Position numbers and translations under genes: made by a program. A DNA stretch of 64,000 nt. Origin: Nonlabens sp. YIK11. Lineage in GTDB: Bacteria; Bacteroidota; Bacteroidia; Flavobacteriales; Flavobacteriaceae. Shown here piece after piece: positions 1-7,941 of this stretch (its first letter is position 1; each line of letters begins with the position of its first letter). The stretch lies in contig NZ_LBMJ01000001.1 in the NCBI RefSeq assembly GCF_001413925.1, positions 1,068,501 to 1,132,500 of the forward strand. Direction: 5' to 3'. The notes below the pieces were generated by a model that worked only from the letters and a program-made list of their open reading frames with translations, did not search any database and was not told the DNA's origin.

Positions 1-306
1 ATCCATAACCGATTTGATGGGATAATGGTCCACCACACCTTTGATGACAAATAAATTATAGGCGTTGATTAATAACGCTTTACTTTCATTGTTGGTCAAT
101 TGATCCAGCTCGATCTTTTCCAATGATTTTAAGGCCAAATCCAGATTCTGCGGATTCTTTTTGATCGCCGCATAGTTCACATTGCCATTGGCTACCTGGT
201 TATTGAGCAGTTCTTTTGTGGCTGTGGAGAAGGTGGATAGTTGCGCTTTCGCGAAAGCGAAACTCCCCAAAATCATCAATACCAATATTCTAATTCTTAA
301 ACTCAT
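1..306 (-). CDS. DUF547 domain protein (partial, N-terminal 102 residues)
   Basis: I translated the complement of the first 306 bases. It starts with ATG at 306 and runs off the left edge without a stop. The N-terminus is a signal peptide ending in the residues GSFAFAKAQ, with a likely signal peptidase I cut after AKA. The exported part contains NYAAIKKNPQNLDLALKSL, then LLINAYNLFVIKGVVDHYP, which matches the conserved asparagine-tyrosine-asparagine core of DUF547. The function of this family is not established; members are exported and common in marine bacteria. The palindromic repeat at 244-259 encodes the end of the signal peptide. The C-terminal half lies outside the window. Confidence 0.85.
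   Translation of the reverse strand, partial: MSLRIRILVLMILGSFAFAKAQLSTFSTATKELLNNQVANGNVNYAAIKKNPQNLDLALKSLEKIELDQLTNNESKALLINAYNLFVIKGVVDHYPIKSVMD
244..259. repeat. dispersed palindrome copy 1 (in DUF547 gene)
   Basis: Perfect 16-bp palindrome CGCTTTCGCGAAAGCG. It is read as AFAKA at the signal peptide end of the DUF547 protein. Confidence 0.9.
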
Positions 307-445
307 AAATTGATTGTTACACGCTGTTGCGCCTAAGTAATTTACAACAATCAAGCCATTTACTACGACGCTAAAATTCAGGAAAAATGAACCCGAATCA
401 CGGAAGTATGTAACATGACTTCCGGCTAGTTTCATCGTGATTTAT

Positions 446-463
446 TGTAGCTTTAATGCTACA
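446..463. promoter_or_regulatory. small inverted repeat upstream of the redox pair
   Basis: TGTAGC and GCTACA are separated by TTTAAT, forming a perfect 6-bp hairpin about 26 nt before the ATG of the FAD oxidoreductase. It could be a protein-binding site or a leader hairpin. The overlap with a weak TAGCTTTA -7-like element (448-455) is suggestive only. The remaining 307-489 spacer shows nothing else I can name. Confidence 0.35.
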
Positions 464-489
464 TTGTTGAATCAAAACCAAAGTAAGGT

Positions 490-1791
490 ATGGAGCACGT
501 TGTTATCATAGGAAATGGGATCGCAGGAATCACGCTGGCTAGACATGTGCGCAAGTTTTCTGACAAACGCATCACGGTCATATCTGCCGAGACGGATTAC
601 TTCTTCTCACGTACGGCCTTGATGTACGTGTACATGGGACACATGAAGTTTGAGCACACGCAGCCGTATGAGAACTGGTTCTGGGAAAAGAATAGAATCG
701 AACTCAAGCGTGATTATGTAAAACACGTTCATACCGATACTAAAATATTGTCGCTGGAATCTGGCGAGCAGTTTCCTTATGAAAAACTGGTCATCGCAAC
801 GGGTAGCGTTCCTAATAAATTTGGTTGGAAAGGTGAAGATTTGCATGGCGTTCAAGGCCTTGTTACTCGCAATGATCTGGAACTACTGGAAGTAAATGCA
901 CCCAATAACGATGTATGTAAAAGGGCCGTCATCATAGGTGGTGGACTCATAGGCGTGGAGCTTGCAGAAATGCTTCATACCAGGAAAATTCCAGTGACTT
1001 TCCTAGTAAGGGAAAAGGCTTTCTGGAGTGGTGTTCTACCTATGCCAGATGCTACCATGATCTCTGATCACATTTTGTCACACCATATTGATCTGCGCCA
1101 TGAAGAGGAACTGGATGAGATCATAGGCGATGAAAATGGTCGCGTGAAAGCCATAAAGACAAAAACAGGAAAAACTATCGACTGTAACCTAGTGGGTCTT
1201 TGTGCTGGTGTGAAGCCACAAATAGGTTTTCTAGCTTCCAGCGGCATTGACACAGATAGAGGTGTCTTGGTGGATCGCTTACTACAAACCAATGTTCCCG
1301 ATGTGTACGCGATAGGTGATTGTGCCCAGCAACGCGAGCCGGTAGGTGAGCGCAAACCGGTAGAAGCGGTATGGTACACCGGTCGCATGATGGGAGAAAC
1401 CCTGGCTCAAACCATATGCGGCGATCCTACACCATGGAATCCCGGACACTGGTTCAATAGTGCCAAGTTTATGGATATTGAATATCAAACCTACGGCTGG
1501 GTATGGAGCAAACCAAAGGAAGGTCACGAGCACTACCACTGGCAGGACGAAAAAAATGAACGCGCCATCACCATAGAATATGATGTAGCTTCAAGAGTAT
1601 TTATCGGGATCAACACCTTTGGCATTAGAATGAAGCACGAGGTTTTTGACCAGTGGCTTACAGAGAAACAGTCTGTAGATCACGTGGTAAAGCATCTATC
1701 TAAATCCTGCTTCAATCCAGAGTTCTATAAAAAACCATTTGAAACCATCAAAAAGGATTTTGCAACATCTCAAAAAACGGTAGAAGCTTAG
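490..1791 (+). CDS. FAD/NAD(P)-dependent oxidoreductase, NirB-like N-terminal type
   Basis: 433 residues. Two dinucleotide-binding motifs are visible: GNGIAG at 8-13 (FAD) and GGGLIG at 150-155 (NAD(P)H), with the ATGS motif at 103-106 and the FAD-binding GDC at 276-278. This is the pyridine nucleotide-disulphide oxidoreductase class II arrangement also seen in nitrite reductase NirB and rubredoxin reductases. There is no redox CxxC between the motifs. A C-terminal segment of about 120 residues, rich in Trp, His and Lys, follows the FAD domain. It lies 82 nt upstream of a membrane Fe-S protein in the same direction, so I infer that it feeds electrons from NAD(P)H to that protein. Substrate unknown. 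Confidence 0.8.
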   Translation: MEHVVIIGNGIAGITLARHVRKFSDKRITVISAETDYFFSRTALMYVYMGHMKFEHTQPYENWFWEKNRIELKRDYVKHVHTDTKILSLESGEQFPYEKLVIATGSVPNKFGWKGEDLHGVQGLVTRNDLELLEVNAPNNDVCKRAVIIGGGLIGVELAEMLHTRKIPVTFLVREKAFWSGVLPMPDATMISDHILSHHIDLRHEEELDEIIGDENGRVKAIKTKTGKTIDCNLVGLCAGVKPQIGFLASSGIDTDRGVLVDRLLQTNVPDVYAIGDCAQQREPVGERKPVEAVWYTGRMMGETLAQTICGDPTPWNPGHWFNSAKFMDIEYQTYGWVWSKPKEGHEHYHWQDEKNERAITIEYDVASRVFIGINTFGIRMKHEVFDQWLTEKQSVDHVVKHLSKSCFNPEFYKKPFETIKKDFATSQKTVEA

Positions 1792-1873
1792 ATCACAATA
1801 ACGGTGAAGCTGTCACTGCCTTTTAGCATAAAACCATTGGTGTTTTACTAATCACACTTTATAAATATCATTT

Positions 1874-3787
1874 ATGTCTGTATTTCAACGTAACATGTCG
1901 CTTACCGGCGAGCCACCTAAATCGCTCACCGCTGGTCAAAAGATCTTCACAGCCTTAGGCTTGTTTGGCTTGGCCATTTTGATTCTGGCCAATTTCAACC
2001 TGAGTTTTCCCAATAAAACGCTGTGGCTGTCCATTGCTCTAGGTAGCATATTTGCTGGGGTCGTTGGGTTTGCCTGGTCTGCATATGCTGGCAAAAGCGC
2101 AGGAATCAAGAATGATGGTGTCTGGTTCAAATCGATTTCCAGTCGTGGTTTCTGGGCCTGGTGTGCCATACTCGCATTTAGCGGATTTTATGTCATACTC
2201 TATTTTTATCCGCAGTACTTGGGACTGGTTCAAGATGGAGATAACACTGGAGTGATTGCCTTGTTTGATCCTTTGTCCTATTTTCTAAATGGTGGACCAG
2301 CGAGCCAGTGGTTTGTCTACGGTACGTTATACACGATTGCCATACTTTCCTTTGGGATCAAGTTTATCTGGAAATACCGCCACAATAGATATGAAATGAT
2401 ACGCACAGGTAGTGTGATGTTTTTCCAGACGGCCTTTGCGTTTATCATCCCTGAAATAATGACAGGCTTGAATCAGCCGTATTATGACTTTAAAAACATC
2501 TGGCCATTGAACTATGATTTATTTAATGGATATAAAATTGATGAGTTTTTACGTGCTGGGAATTTTGGGGTAGCGATGTTGATTTTTGGCGTGGCATCCA
2601 TTTTTGTGATCACACCTATTCTCACCTACAAATACGGGAAACGCTGGTATTGTAGCTGGGTTTGTGGCTGCGGTGGTCTGGCAGAAACTGCCGGAGATTC
2701 CTTTAGACAACTATCCAATAAAAAGAAGTACGCCTGGAACGTCGAGCGATGGGTCATTCACAGCGTGGTCGTATTTGCGGTGGTCATGACGACCGCAGTA
2801 GTGTACTCATATTTAAAAGGAAATGAATCGGCGAGCAGTATAGGTAGCTGGAATGACTTTAGCAACAAAGTAGTTTTTATAGGCGCTCAAAATCAAAAAC
2901 CAGTTCATGAAGTGGTCCTTGCTGCACAAGAAGCTGGTGCATCGCGTGTAGTGTATCTAGATCGCACCGAAGGTGACACGCCTATAGAATTACAGTCAAC
3001 TGAAGGTGTCAACATCCCATTTGATGTGGTCAAGGAAGAAAACAACTCTCAAGGCCTTACTCAGATCATGGACCAACAACAGGCTACGTTATTACCCATG
3101 GATCGCAGTAAAGAGGATATTTTCATTGACAAGGGTACAGAAAGCGTCATTTATGATAACGTCTGGCTAAGTAAGGAATTCTTTGTTTGGGGCGTTGTTG
3201 GGTTACTGACGCTGGTTTTTGGATTGGTGTTTTTATTCCGTCGGGAGCAGCTTGCCAAAGATGCTAAAATAGGCGCCGTTGCCTACTTTGTGATTGTCAT
3301 TGGACTGTTGCTTTTCACCTATACGGATGGCTCTGGGAAACTCTTTCTGTTTGAATCCTGGAAGCTCAATCAGTTCTACGGGTTTTTGATAGGCGCCGTC
3401 TTTTCTGGTGTGATAGGTACAGGCTTTTACCCCATTTTTGGGAATCGTGTTTGGTGTCGTTTTGGCTGTCCCATGGCGGCAATATTGGGCTTTCAACAGC
3501 GTATGTTCTCAAGATTTAGAATCACTACCAATGGCGGTCAATGTATCTCTTGCGGGAACTGCTCGACGTATTGTGAGATGGGAATCGACGTACGTGCCTA
3601 TGCCCAGAAAGGTGAGAACATCGTGCGCTCCAGCTGCGTAGGCTGTGGGATTTGTAGTGCCGTGTGTCCACGTGGCGTCTTGAAATTGGAAAACGGTCCC
3701 ATGGAAGGTCGCATCAATAGCGAGGCTGTTTTGTTGGGTCAGGATCCAGATTTGATGGCTTTGTTAAGCGATCACAAATCTGCTTAA
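1874..3787 (+). CDS. polytopic membrane 4Fe-4S protein, NapH/NosR/CcoG-like
   Basis: 637 residues with about ten hydrophobic segments (near 23-42, 50-70, 93-113, 147-166, 180-198, 231-251, 293-313, 435-455, 466-483, 501-522). Two membrane-edge cysteine motifs of the NapH/NosR/CcoG type are present: Cys260/264/266 (WYCSWVCGCGG) and Cys528/532 (WCRFGCP). A C-terminal pair of ferredoxin 4Fe-4S motifs follows (Cys557/560/563/567 and 588/591/594/598). A soluble domain of about 110 residues (about 320-430), predicted outside the membrane core, has no motif I recognise. No nitrous oxide, nitrate or cytochrome oxidase genes are nearby. It is probably an electron conduit for the upstream flavoprotein; the acceptor is unknown. 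Confidence 0.8.
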   Translation: MSVFQRNMSLTGEPPKSLTAGQKIFTALGLFGLAILILANFNLSFPNKTLWLSIALGSIFAGVVGFAWSAYAGKSAGIKNDGVWFKSISSRGFWAWCAILAFSGFYVILYFYPQYLGLVQDGDNTGVIALFDPLSYFLNGGPASQWFVYGTLYTIAILSFGIKFIWKYRHNRYEMIRTGSVMFFQTAFAFIIPEIMTGLNQPYYDFKNIWPLNYDLFNGYKIDEFLRAGNFGVAMLIFGVASIFVITPILTYKYGKRWYCSWVCGCGGLAETAGDSFRQLSNKKKYAWNVERWVIHSVVVFAVVMTTAVVYSYLKGNESASSIGSWNDFSNKVVFIGAQNQKPVHEVVLAAQEAGASRVVYLDRTEGDTPIELQSTEGVNIPFDVVKEENNSQGLTQIMDQQQATLLPMDRSKEDIFIDKGTESVIYDNVWLSKEFFVWGVVGLLTLVFGLVFLFRREQLAKDAKIGAVAYFVIVIGLLLFTYTDGSGKLFLFESWKLNQFYGFLIGAVFSGVIGTGFYPIFGNRVWCRFGCPMAAILGFQQRMFSRFRITTNGGQCISCGNCSTYCEMGIDVRAYAQKGENIVRSSCVGCGICSAVCPRGVLKLENGPMEGRINSEAVLLGQDPDLMALLSDHKSA

Positions 3788-3827
3788 AGAACCACTGATT
3801 TTATTTTGCAGAAAACTGTTTTGAGAG

Positions 3828-3847
3828 TTCGCTTTCGCGAAAGCGAA
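3828..3847. repeat. dispersed palindrome copy 2 (intergenic)
   Basis: Perfect 20-bp palindrome TTCGCTTTCGCGAAAGCGAA, 40 nt after the stop of the membrane Fe-S gene. Confidence 0.9.
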
Positions 3848-3936
3848 TACATCATCCATCATTTTCTAGACATCAGATTTTCTAAGTTCCTTAACTGCCT
3901 TGCCTTGATTTAGTTTCTAACTTAGAAATAAAAATC

Positions 3937-4671
3937 ATGAAAAAGACAGTCATAGTAACAGGAGCGGCCAGTGGTCTAGGTGAGGCGATCGCATTGAGAT
4001 TTGGTAAAGAAGGCTATAATGTGGTGGTTTCTGACATCCAGGAAGAAGCGGCAAATAAAGTAGTAACTGCCATTCAAGATGCTGGCGGTACTGCTCATTT
4101 TATCAAAGCCAACGTTGCCAGTAAATCCGAATGCGAGAATTTAGTCAAGAAAACTGTAGAAAAATATGGTGGACTGGACGCCGCGGTAAATAATGCTGGG
4201 ATAGGTGGTGAGATGGCGCTGTCTGCAGATTATTCCCAAGAGAGCTATGAAAAAGTAATCGACATCAATCAACATGGTGTTTTTTACGGTTGCCAGGCGC
4301 AAATACCAGCCATGCTCAAAAATGGCGGAGCGATTGTTAACATGTCTAGTATATTGGGATCCGTCGGGTCACCACAATCGGTAGCTTATGTAATGGCAAA
4401 GCATGCAGTCGTAGGATTGACGCAAACCGCTGCCATAGAATATGCACAAAAAGGAGTGCGCATCAACGCTGTAGGTCCAGGATACATCCAGACGCCATTA
4501 CTGGATCAAATTGATGAAGAACAAAAAGAGGCGCTGGTTTCCCAACATCCTATAGGTAGATTGGGAAAACCAGATGAAGTAGCTAATCTTGTATACTGGT
4601 TATGCAGTGATCAGGCGAGTTATGTCACTGGATCCTATTACACGGTTGATGGCGGTTATACAGCGAGGTAA
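3937..4671 (+). CDS. short-chain dehydrogenase/reductase (SDR)
   Basis: 244 residues, the full classical SDR length. The cofactor motif TGAASGLG is at 8-15, the structural NNAG at 85-88, a catalytic Ser near 138, and the catalytic Tyr151 and Lys155 in YVMAK. The product loop GPGYIQTP and the C-terminal VDGGYTAR are typical of glucose-1-dehydrogenase/FabG-like members. An aspartate follows the second beta strand (VVVSD), which favours NAD+ over NADP+. The substrate cannot be deduced. It stands alone between a palindrome copy and a small secreted protein gene. Confidence 0.85.
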   Translation: MKKTVIVTGAASGLGEAIALRFGKEGYNVVVSDIQEEAANKVVTAIQDAGGTAHFIKANVASKSECENLVKKTVEKYGGLDAAVNNAGIGGEMALSADYSQESYEKVIDINQHGVFYGCQAQIPAMLKNGGAIVNMSSILGSVGSPQSVAYVMAKHAVVGLTQTAAIEYAQKGVRINAVGPGYIQTPLLDQIDEEQKEALVSQHPIGRLGKPDEVANLVYWLCSDQASYVTGSYYTVDGGYTAR

Positions 4672-4733
4672 TCTCTAGTCGAGAGGATACTTTCATATAT
4701 TTAAAGAACTTTTGCCGCAATACATTTCTTACT

Positions 4734-5138
4734 ATGAACTATTCTTTTGTTTTCTTTTTGGGTTTTGCAACTATATGTTTTGCTCAAAAAGCCGATTATA
4801 GTTCACTATTGAAAGAAATGGATAGTCTGAATCAGATTGAGCTAAATACAGGAGTTGATATGTTGAGCACCGAGCGAAACCATTTTATAAACCTACACGA
4901 GTTCATGAATGAAATTTACACTGATTTGATAGTTCAGGATGACGCTCAAACTCTTGTGGCAGATCAGTTAGAATGGAATAAATGGTATGATTTTGAAACA
5001 AATAGAATTTGGAATCCCATTAATAATTCACAATTTAATGAGGATACAGAACCAGGGCGTGATAGAAGAATGATAGCATATAGTGAACAAGCTGATTTAC
5101 TTCGAAAAAGGATATTGGAACTAATAGAGAAATTCTAA
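4734..5138 (+). CDS. small exported protein, LprI/DUF1311-like
   Basis: 134 residues with a clear signal peptide (FVFFLGFATICFAQ). The mature part has the pattern MNEIYTDLIV, about 15 residues, then QLEWNKWYDFE. This resembles the DUF1311/LprI-like pattern in which an asparagine-tyrosine helix is followed by a Q..W..(Y)RD.E helix. The usual disulphide cysteines are absent. DUF1311 proteins include lysozyme inhibitors, but family membership here is my inference. Base composition is more AT-rich than its neighbours. The stop codon directly abuts the stop of the convergent ypdA. Confidence 0.6.
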   Translation: MNYSFVFFLGFATICFAQKADYSSLLKEMDSLNQIELNTGVDMLSTERNHFINLHEFMNEIYTDLIVQDDAQTLVADQLEWNKWYDFETNRIWNPINNSQFNEDTEPGRDRRMIAYSEQADLLRKRILELIEKF

Positions 5139-6116
5139 TTAGACCGCAGCTTTTTCTTTGGTCTTGATATCTTCTATAATCATGGTAGCATGCACACGGC
5201 TGTTTTCTATAAACCATTTATGCGTTTCTTTACCGCCACAAATAACACCTGCTAGATAAACATTCTCAACATTGGTTTCCATGGTGTCCTCATCATACTT
5301 AGGTATCATCTTGTCACCTTGCAGGTCGATTCCCATCATGGTTAGAAAGGCAAAATTAGGCTTGTAGCCAGTTAACGCCACCACAAAATCATTCTCCAGA
5401 TCAATCGATTCTCCATTGTGGGAAATGGTGATTTCATCTTCTCTTATCTCGGTGATTTCTGAATTGAAGTAGGCTTTGATGCTACCTTCCTTAATTCGGT
5501 TTTCAATGTCTGGTTTTACCCAGTATTTTACTCGTTCTCCTATGGATTCACCACGTACCACCATGGTAACATCACCACCTTTACGGTAAATTTCAAGAGC
5601 AGCATCTACAGCACTATTACTGGCTCCAACGACAGCCACTTTCTGGAAGGCATATAAATGCGGATCATCATAATAGTGCGTGACCTTTTTGAGATCCTCA
5701 CCAGGTAATTTGAGTTTGTTGGGTATGTCGTAAAAACCGGTTGCAATAATGATGTGTTGAGCATACCATTTTCCTTTGTCGGTGATGACTTCAAATAAGT
5801 CGTTGTTGTTCACTTTGAGGACTTTCTCAAAAAGAGAAATGTTCAGTTTATTGGAGGTAGCAATGCGGCGGTAATATTCTAAAGCCTCTTGCTTGCTGGG
5901 TTTGGCTTCTTTAGAAATAAATGGAATTTCATCTATTTCCAGTTTCTCACTGGTAGAGAAGAAATGCATGTTTGTTGGGTAGTGATACAACGAGTTGACA
6001 ATAGGACCTTTCTCAATAACTACATAATTAAGCCCTGCTTTCTTAGCTTCTAGCGCGCAAGCAATACCTATAGGTCCTGCACCTATAATCAATACATCAT
6101 AAATCTTTGCATCCAT
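5139..6116 (-). CDS. ypdA: YpdA-type bacillithiol disulfide reductase (putative)
   Basis: 325 residues. The N-terminal FAD motif GAGPIG is at 12-17, with Cys20 shortly after, and the NAD(P)H motif VGASNSA is at 163-169. The diagnostic YpdA stretches EKGPIVNSLYHYP and HFFSTSEKLEIDEIPF are present. In Firmicutes YpdA (Bdr) reduces bacillithiol disulphide with NADPH and also carries a cysteine in the first Rossmann motif region. Bacteroidota are known bacillithiol producers, which fits. No other bacillithiol gene is in the window. The ATG at 6116 gives the family's normal start. Convergent with zero-base spacing to the DUF1311-like gene. Confidence 0.85.
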   Translation of the reverse strand: MDAKIYDVLIIGAGPIGIACALEAKKAGLNYVVIEKGPIVNSLYHYPTNMHFFSTSEKLEIDEIPFISKEAKPSKQEALEYYRRIATSNKLNISLFEKVLKVNNNDLFEVITDKGKWYAQHIIIATGFYDIPNKLKLPGEDLKKVTHYYDDPHLYAFQKVAVVGASNSAVDAALEIYRKGGDVTMVVRGESIGERVKYWVKPDIENRIKEGSIKAYFNSEITEIREDEITISHNGESIDLENDFVVALTGYKPNFAFLTMMGIDLQGDKMIPKYDEDTMETNVENVYLAGVICGGKETHKWFIENSRVHATMIIEDIKTKEKAAV

Positions 6117-6198
6117 AATGGTAAAGATAATGGCTGATTCACAGCTAAGTCAAAAAGAAAGGTAAAAACAATCGCTAAACCTATAGTGATCTCAAAAG

Positions 6199-6633
6199 TT
6201 ATTCTTGCCGGCGCATTTCTGCCTGTCTCATAGACATACCGTCAATGATTTCAAATAATTCTTTTGAGCTGATGGGTTCATCGCGTTCCTCTTTGACGGT
6301 GCCGTCTAGACCAATGAGTACGACTTTAAATCGATCATCCTTTTGCATGAACTCTGTAAAGAGATCTGTAGTGGCATTCCATTTTTCAGATTTTGCTCCA
6401 GTGAAATCGTTCAATCTCACCTCGCTGGGCAATACTTGATACATGAGTAATTTACGCTCTTCACAACCTGCGCTGGCTTCCTTAAGATCAGAAATCTGCT
6501 TACGGTACTCTGTAGCATCTGAACCATTATTGAATACTAGAATCAATCGGTTTTTCCATTGATGCGTTTTAAGATCTTGAGAATTCATAGTGCCTGTGAT
6601 TAGGATGAGTATGTAGAAAAGAAATCTGCTCAT
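6199..6633 (-). CDS. DUF4174 exported protein
   Basis: 144 residues: signal peptide (FLFYILILITGTMNSQ), then HQWKNRLILVF, a mid-region ERKLLMYQV, and the C-terminal signature FKVVLIGLDGTVKEE followed by IIDGMSMRQAEM. These are the conserved blocks of DUF4174, a periplasmic family with a thioredoxin-like fold prediction but no catalytic CxxC here. Function is unknown. It is transcribed with ypdA and rsmA on the same strand, with 80-110 nt gaps. Confidence 0.8.
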   Translation of the reverse strand: MSRFLFYILILITGTMNSQDLKTHQWKNRLILVFNNGSDATEYRKQISDLKEASAGCEERKLLMYQVLPSEVRLNDFTGAKSEKWNATTDLFTEFMQKDDRFKVVLIGLDGTVKEERDEPISSKELFEIIDGMSMRQAEMRRQE

Positions 6634-6747
6634 ACCATAAATGTAACCTATGAACTTGAGATCAACACGCTGCTTAACGCAGATTTAATGCTCCATCAAA
6701 GAGGCTGCTGATACGACCGTAGATCAATGTTATGACACATCAACCAT

Positions 6748-7587
6748 TTAGGACAAGGCCTCAATTTCTGTAGTCAAATCCACAAATTCCTGAACTGATA
6801 TTTGCTCTGGTCTCAAATCAAATATCTCACGTTCCCGCATGGCATCTGGTAAGTCCATAGATTTCAAGGAATTTCTTAGGGTCTTGCGTCGCTGGTTAAA
6901 TGCCAATTTTACAACTTGTCTAAGCTTGTCATAAGAGCAGGAGAGCTGGTCGTGATTCGGCTTTCGCTTGAGCGATAAAACACCACTATGTACTCGTGGT
7001 GGCGGATCAAAAACTTCTGGACCTACCGTGAAGAGATATTCAGCATCATAATAAGCTTGCGTCAAAACCGATAGAATCCCATAGGTTTTTGAGCCGTGCT
7101 GCGCGCAAATGCGCTGCGCCACTTCTTTTTGAAACATCCCACCAAATTCAGGAATCTGATCCCGATTTTCAACTGTTTTGAAAACGATTTGCGTACTAAT
7201 ATTATATGGGAAATTACCTATGATCGCAAAAGGTTGGTCACCATAAATCTCCGTCAAATCCTTTTGCAAAAAGTCTGTTTCTATGACTTCAAAAGTTTGA
7301 GGCGTCACAATTTTTGCATGCTCAATAGGAAAGGAATGTTTGAGATACACCACAGACTCGCTGTCCAGTTCCAGTGCGGTAACCTTGATGCCTTTTCTTA
7401 TGACGTGTTTTGTAAGCACACCTGTTCCAGGACCTATTTCCAGCACTTGATCGTAGCCTTTATAAGAAAGCGAGTCTGCAATCTGTATGGCGACGTTTTC
7501 ATCCTTGAGAAAGTGTTGTCCCAGATGCTTTTTGGCGGTAACGCCTTTATCCTGTGTGGTGTATTTTTTAAATTGCTTTTTAGCCAA
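6748..7587 (-). CDS. rsmA: 16S rRNA dimethyladenosine transferase RsmA (KsgA)
   Basis: 279 residues. It dimethylates the two adjacent adenosines of the 3'-terminal hairpin of 16S rRNA using SAM. The family motifs are in order: HLGQHFL at 21-27, the SAM-binding EIGPGTG at 50-56 and the catalytic NFPY at 125-128 (the usual form is NLPY). The reading frame begins with TTG at 7587; no ATG exists before the conserved HLGQ block, so a TTG (or upstream ATT) start is implied. It begins 20 nt after the DUF4286 stop, so the two are probably cotranscribed. Confidence 0.93.
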   Translation of the reverse strand: MAKKQFKKYTTQDKGVTAKKHLGQHFLKDENVAIQIADSLSYKGYDQVLEIGPGTGVLTKHVIRKGIKVTALELDSESVVYLKHSFPIEHAKIVTPQTFEVIETDFLQKDLTEIYGDQPFAIIGNFPYNISTQIVFKTVENRDQIPEFGGMFQKEVAQRICAQHGSKTYGILSVLTQAYYDAEYLFTVGPEVFDPPPRVHSGVLSLKRKPNHDQLSCSYDKLRQVVKLAFNQRRKTLRNSLKSMDLPDAMREREIFDLRPEQISVQEFVDLTTEIEALS

Positions 7588-7607
7588 ATCTTGGTTTTCT
7601 AACCTAA

Positions 7608-7937
7608 TTAATTCATGTTTCCAGTCACTCGATATTCATCGATCATATCCAGTTCTGTCCTAAAAGAGAGCACTCTGTCACCAAATTTTTTGACGGCTTC
7701 CTGGCGCAATGCCGGTGCGTGCTTCTCATAGTATAGTTCCAGTGCCTCACGGCTGGAAGCTTTATATTGAATGGAAAAAGTACTGCTGCCATCTTGCTCT
7801 TCTACCATGACTCTAGTCAATCGAGCATCCATGAACAAGCCAGTGCCCAACACCTGTGCGATGTGCTCACGCGTCCATTCCAGCCATTCTTTTTCCAGTG
7901 ATTGTGCCATGTTACTGGTCACGTTGTAAATTACCAT
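7608..7937 (-). CDS. DUF4286 family protein
   Basis: 109 residues from the ATG at 7937. A longer reading with a GTG at 7967 is possible but would overlap the TPR gene, so I prefer the ATG, which leaves 4 nt to the upstream stop. The protein opens MVIYNVTSN and contains [10 protein letters not shown] and FDAR/MDARL-type segments with a C-terminal [11 protein letters not shown], matching DUF4286, a small ferredoxin-like alpha/beta family restricted mostly to Bacteroidota. Function is unknown. It sits between a TPR protein and rsmA. Confidence 0.8.
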   Translation of the reverse strand: MVIYNVTSNMAQSLEKEWLEWTREHIAQVLGTGLFMDARLTRVMVEEQDGSSTFSIQYKASSREALELYYEKHAPALRQEAVKKFGDRVLSFRTELDMIDEYRVTGNMN

Positions 7938-7941
7938 GTAC

